A stretch of DNA of 64,000 nt from Bisporella sp. PMI_857. Taxonomy: Eukaryota; Ascomycota; Leotiomycetes; Helotiales; Helotiaceae. The notes beneath the pieces are model-generated. The model was not told where the DNA came from and made no database searches. It saw only the letters and a list, made by a program, of their open reading frames with translations. The position numbers and the translations under genes are program-made. Positions 63,436-64,000 of the stretch are shown here, piece by piece. The DNA lies in the NCBI GenBank assembly GCA_021307315.1, contig JAJSPD010000022.1, positions 620,001 to 684,000 of the forward strand, written 5' to 3'. Positions within the stretch are counted from its first letter, which is position 1; every line of letters begins with the position of its first letter.

Positions 63436-63843
63436 CTATTTGCTGCGCCAAAGCCACCAGACAATAGATCCCACAGCTAAGACAACGATAAGACCGAAAA
63501 TTATAGAATCATTACTGCTGTGTTCTGGAGGGGGCACACGTCCACTTTGCTCAAACCTTCGATATTCACTATACGTATTGGAATGCAAATCTCGACTAAC
63601 TGATTGCTGATGATACTCTCCCAGCATCCTAAAGGATGTATTGTTTGTGAGAAGTGGACTTTCTTCGGTGCATTGATATGGCGATGAAAAACCTAGGTTG
63701 GCGGCGGCTACCGGTTGGATGGCTCGTGGAATTGCATGGTTTGGTTGTAAACTTTGCTGAACCAGAGGTTGAGTGGCGAAGACGTTGCGGTTCCCAAAGG
63801 TTCCAGGTTGAAATTGACGAGTGTCTCTGGGGAAGTTTTTATG
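63436..63843 (-). CDS. C-terminal exon of a tail-anchored or single-pass membrane protein, runs off the edge
   Basis: Minus strand, exon 63843-63436 after an acceptor GAGACTTAG; 135 residues. Reads RQFQPGTFGNRNVFATQPLV, a proline/glutamine-rich stretch, then EYRRFEQSGRVPPPE, and ends in one membrane helix SIIFGLIVVLAVGSIVWWLW followed by RSK-stop. A further exon is probable to the right: one frame at about 63900-64000 reads SCSFHGGSCAYDFSYCAQSY. The placement of the hydrophobic segment at the very C-terminus suggests a tail anchor. Family not recognised. Confidence 0.55.
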   Translation of the reverse strand, partial: HKNFPRDTRQFQPGTFGNRNVFATQPLVQQSLQPNHAIPRAIQPVAAANLGFSSPYQCTEESPLLTNNTSFRMLGEYHQQSVSRDLHSNTYSEYRRFEQSGRVPPPEHSSNDSIIFGLIVVLAVGSIVWWLWRSK

Positions 63844-64000
63844 CTAAGTCTCAAAAACATAGTATGGACCCAATATTACGGCTCCAAACCAAGCCGTCCC
63901 ATCAACAGTGTGTAGCTTTGTGCACAATAACTGAAGTCATAGGCACAACTGCCACCGTGGAAACTGCACGAGCGGAGTTGCGAAGTCGGAACATGGAAAA

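Noticed and set aside
1..64000. tRNA or rRNA genes, CRISPR arrays
   Set aside because: No cloverleaf with a convincing GGTTCGANTCC box and paired acceptor ends was seen by eye; no rRNA-like sequence; no spaced direct repeats of CRISPR type. A tRNA scan would be decisive.

Overview
The window looks like nuclear DNA of a filamentous ascomycete fungus (Pezizomycotina). Genes carry short 43-150 bp GT-AG introns. Fungal-only families dominate: HET, HeLo, NACHT-WD40, CorA-like, EBP sterol isomerase and a polyglycine-hydrolase-like secreted-type enzyme. Much of the rest is broken retrotransposons and Tc1/pogo elements carrying C-to-T / G-to-A stop codons of the kind left by repeat-induced point mutation (RIP). 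Assignment below subphylum is not possible from sequence alone.

Layout. 132-3676: NACHT-WD40 NLR-type gene with ten near-identical WD40 units. 3677-7054: no supported gene. 7055-12964: HeLo-NACHT-ankyrin-ZZ protein with about 30 ankyrin repeats. 12965-16256: non-coding, with a diverged tandem repeat. 16257-18458: relics of a phosphotransferase (+) and a protein kinase (-). 19015-20814: two small secreted-type genes on either side of a triple-nested repeat. 21872-23110: WD40 protein. 25230-27731: CorA-like membrane protein. 27732-29221: LTR fragments. 29222-32972: HET-NB-ARC-TPR protein. 34450-35282: GNAT acetyltransferase. 35400-36600: esterase/patatin relic on the minus strand. 36925-38087: nested repeats. 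38471-38974: peptidoglycan-binding-like secreted protein. 40865-41324: polyketide synthase KS relic. 41805-42626: EBP isomerase. 42955-43484: kinase relic. 43976-47035: HET-ankyrin protein (-). 47364-53154: Tc1 element, MITE-like element, LINE relic, and a pogo-like element inside a solo LTR. 53367-55199: polyglycine-hydrolase-like protein (-). 57426-59291: second pogo-like element. 59445-63176: solo LTRs, several with target-site duplications, two of them nested inside a dead NACHT-WD40 gene (61195-62310). 63436-64000: 3' end of a gene running off the right edge (-).

Biological reading. Four intact, architecturally different proteins of the fungal self/non-self recognition (heterokaryon incompatibility / NLR) repertoire lie within 47 kb: NACHT-WD40, HeLo-NACHT-ANK, HET-NB-ARC-TPR and HET-ANK. 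Dead relatives sit among them (an NWD relic and an esterase/patatin relic). All four intact proteins have highly homogeneous ligand-sensor repeats, and in the WD40 units the variation is confined to a few positions, as expected for repeat arrays remodelled by recombination and selection. I see no operon-like logic. The shared theme is a fast-evolving, repeat-rich accessory compartment with immune-type receptors, small secreted proteins and a probable host-targeting hydrolase among nested transposons. Exon boundaries are read by eye.
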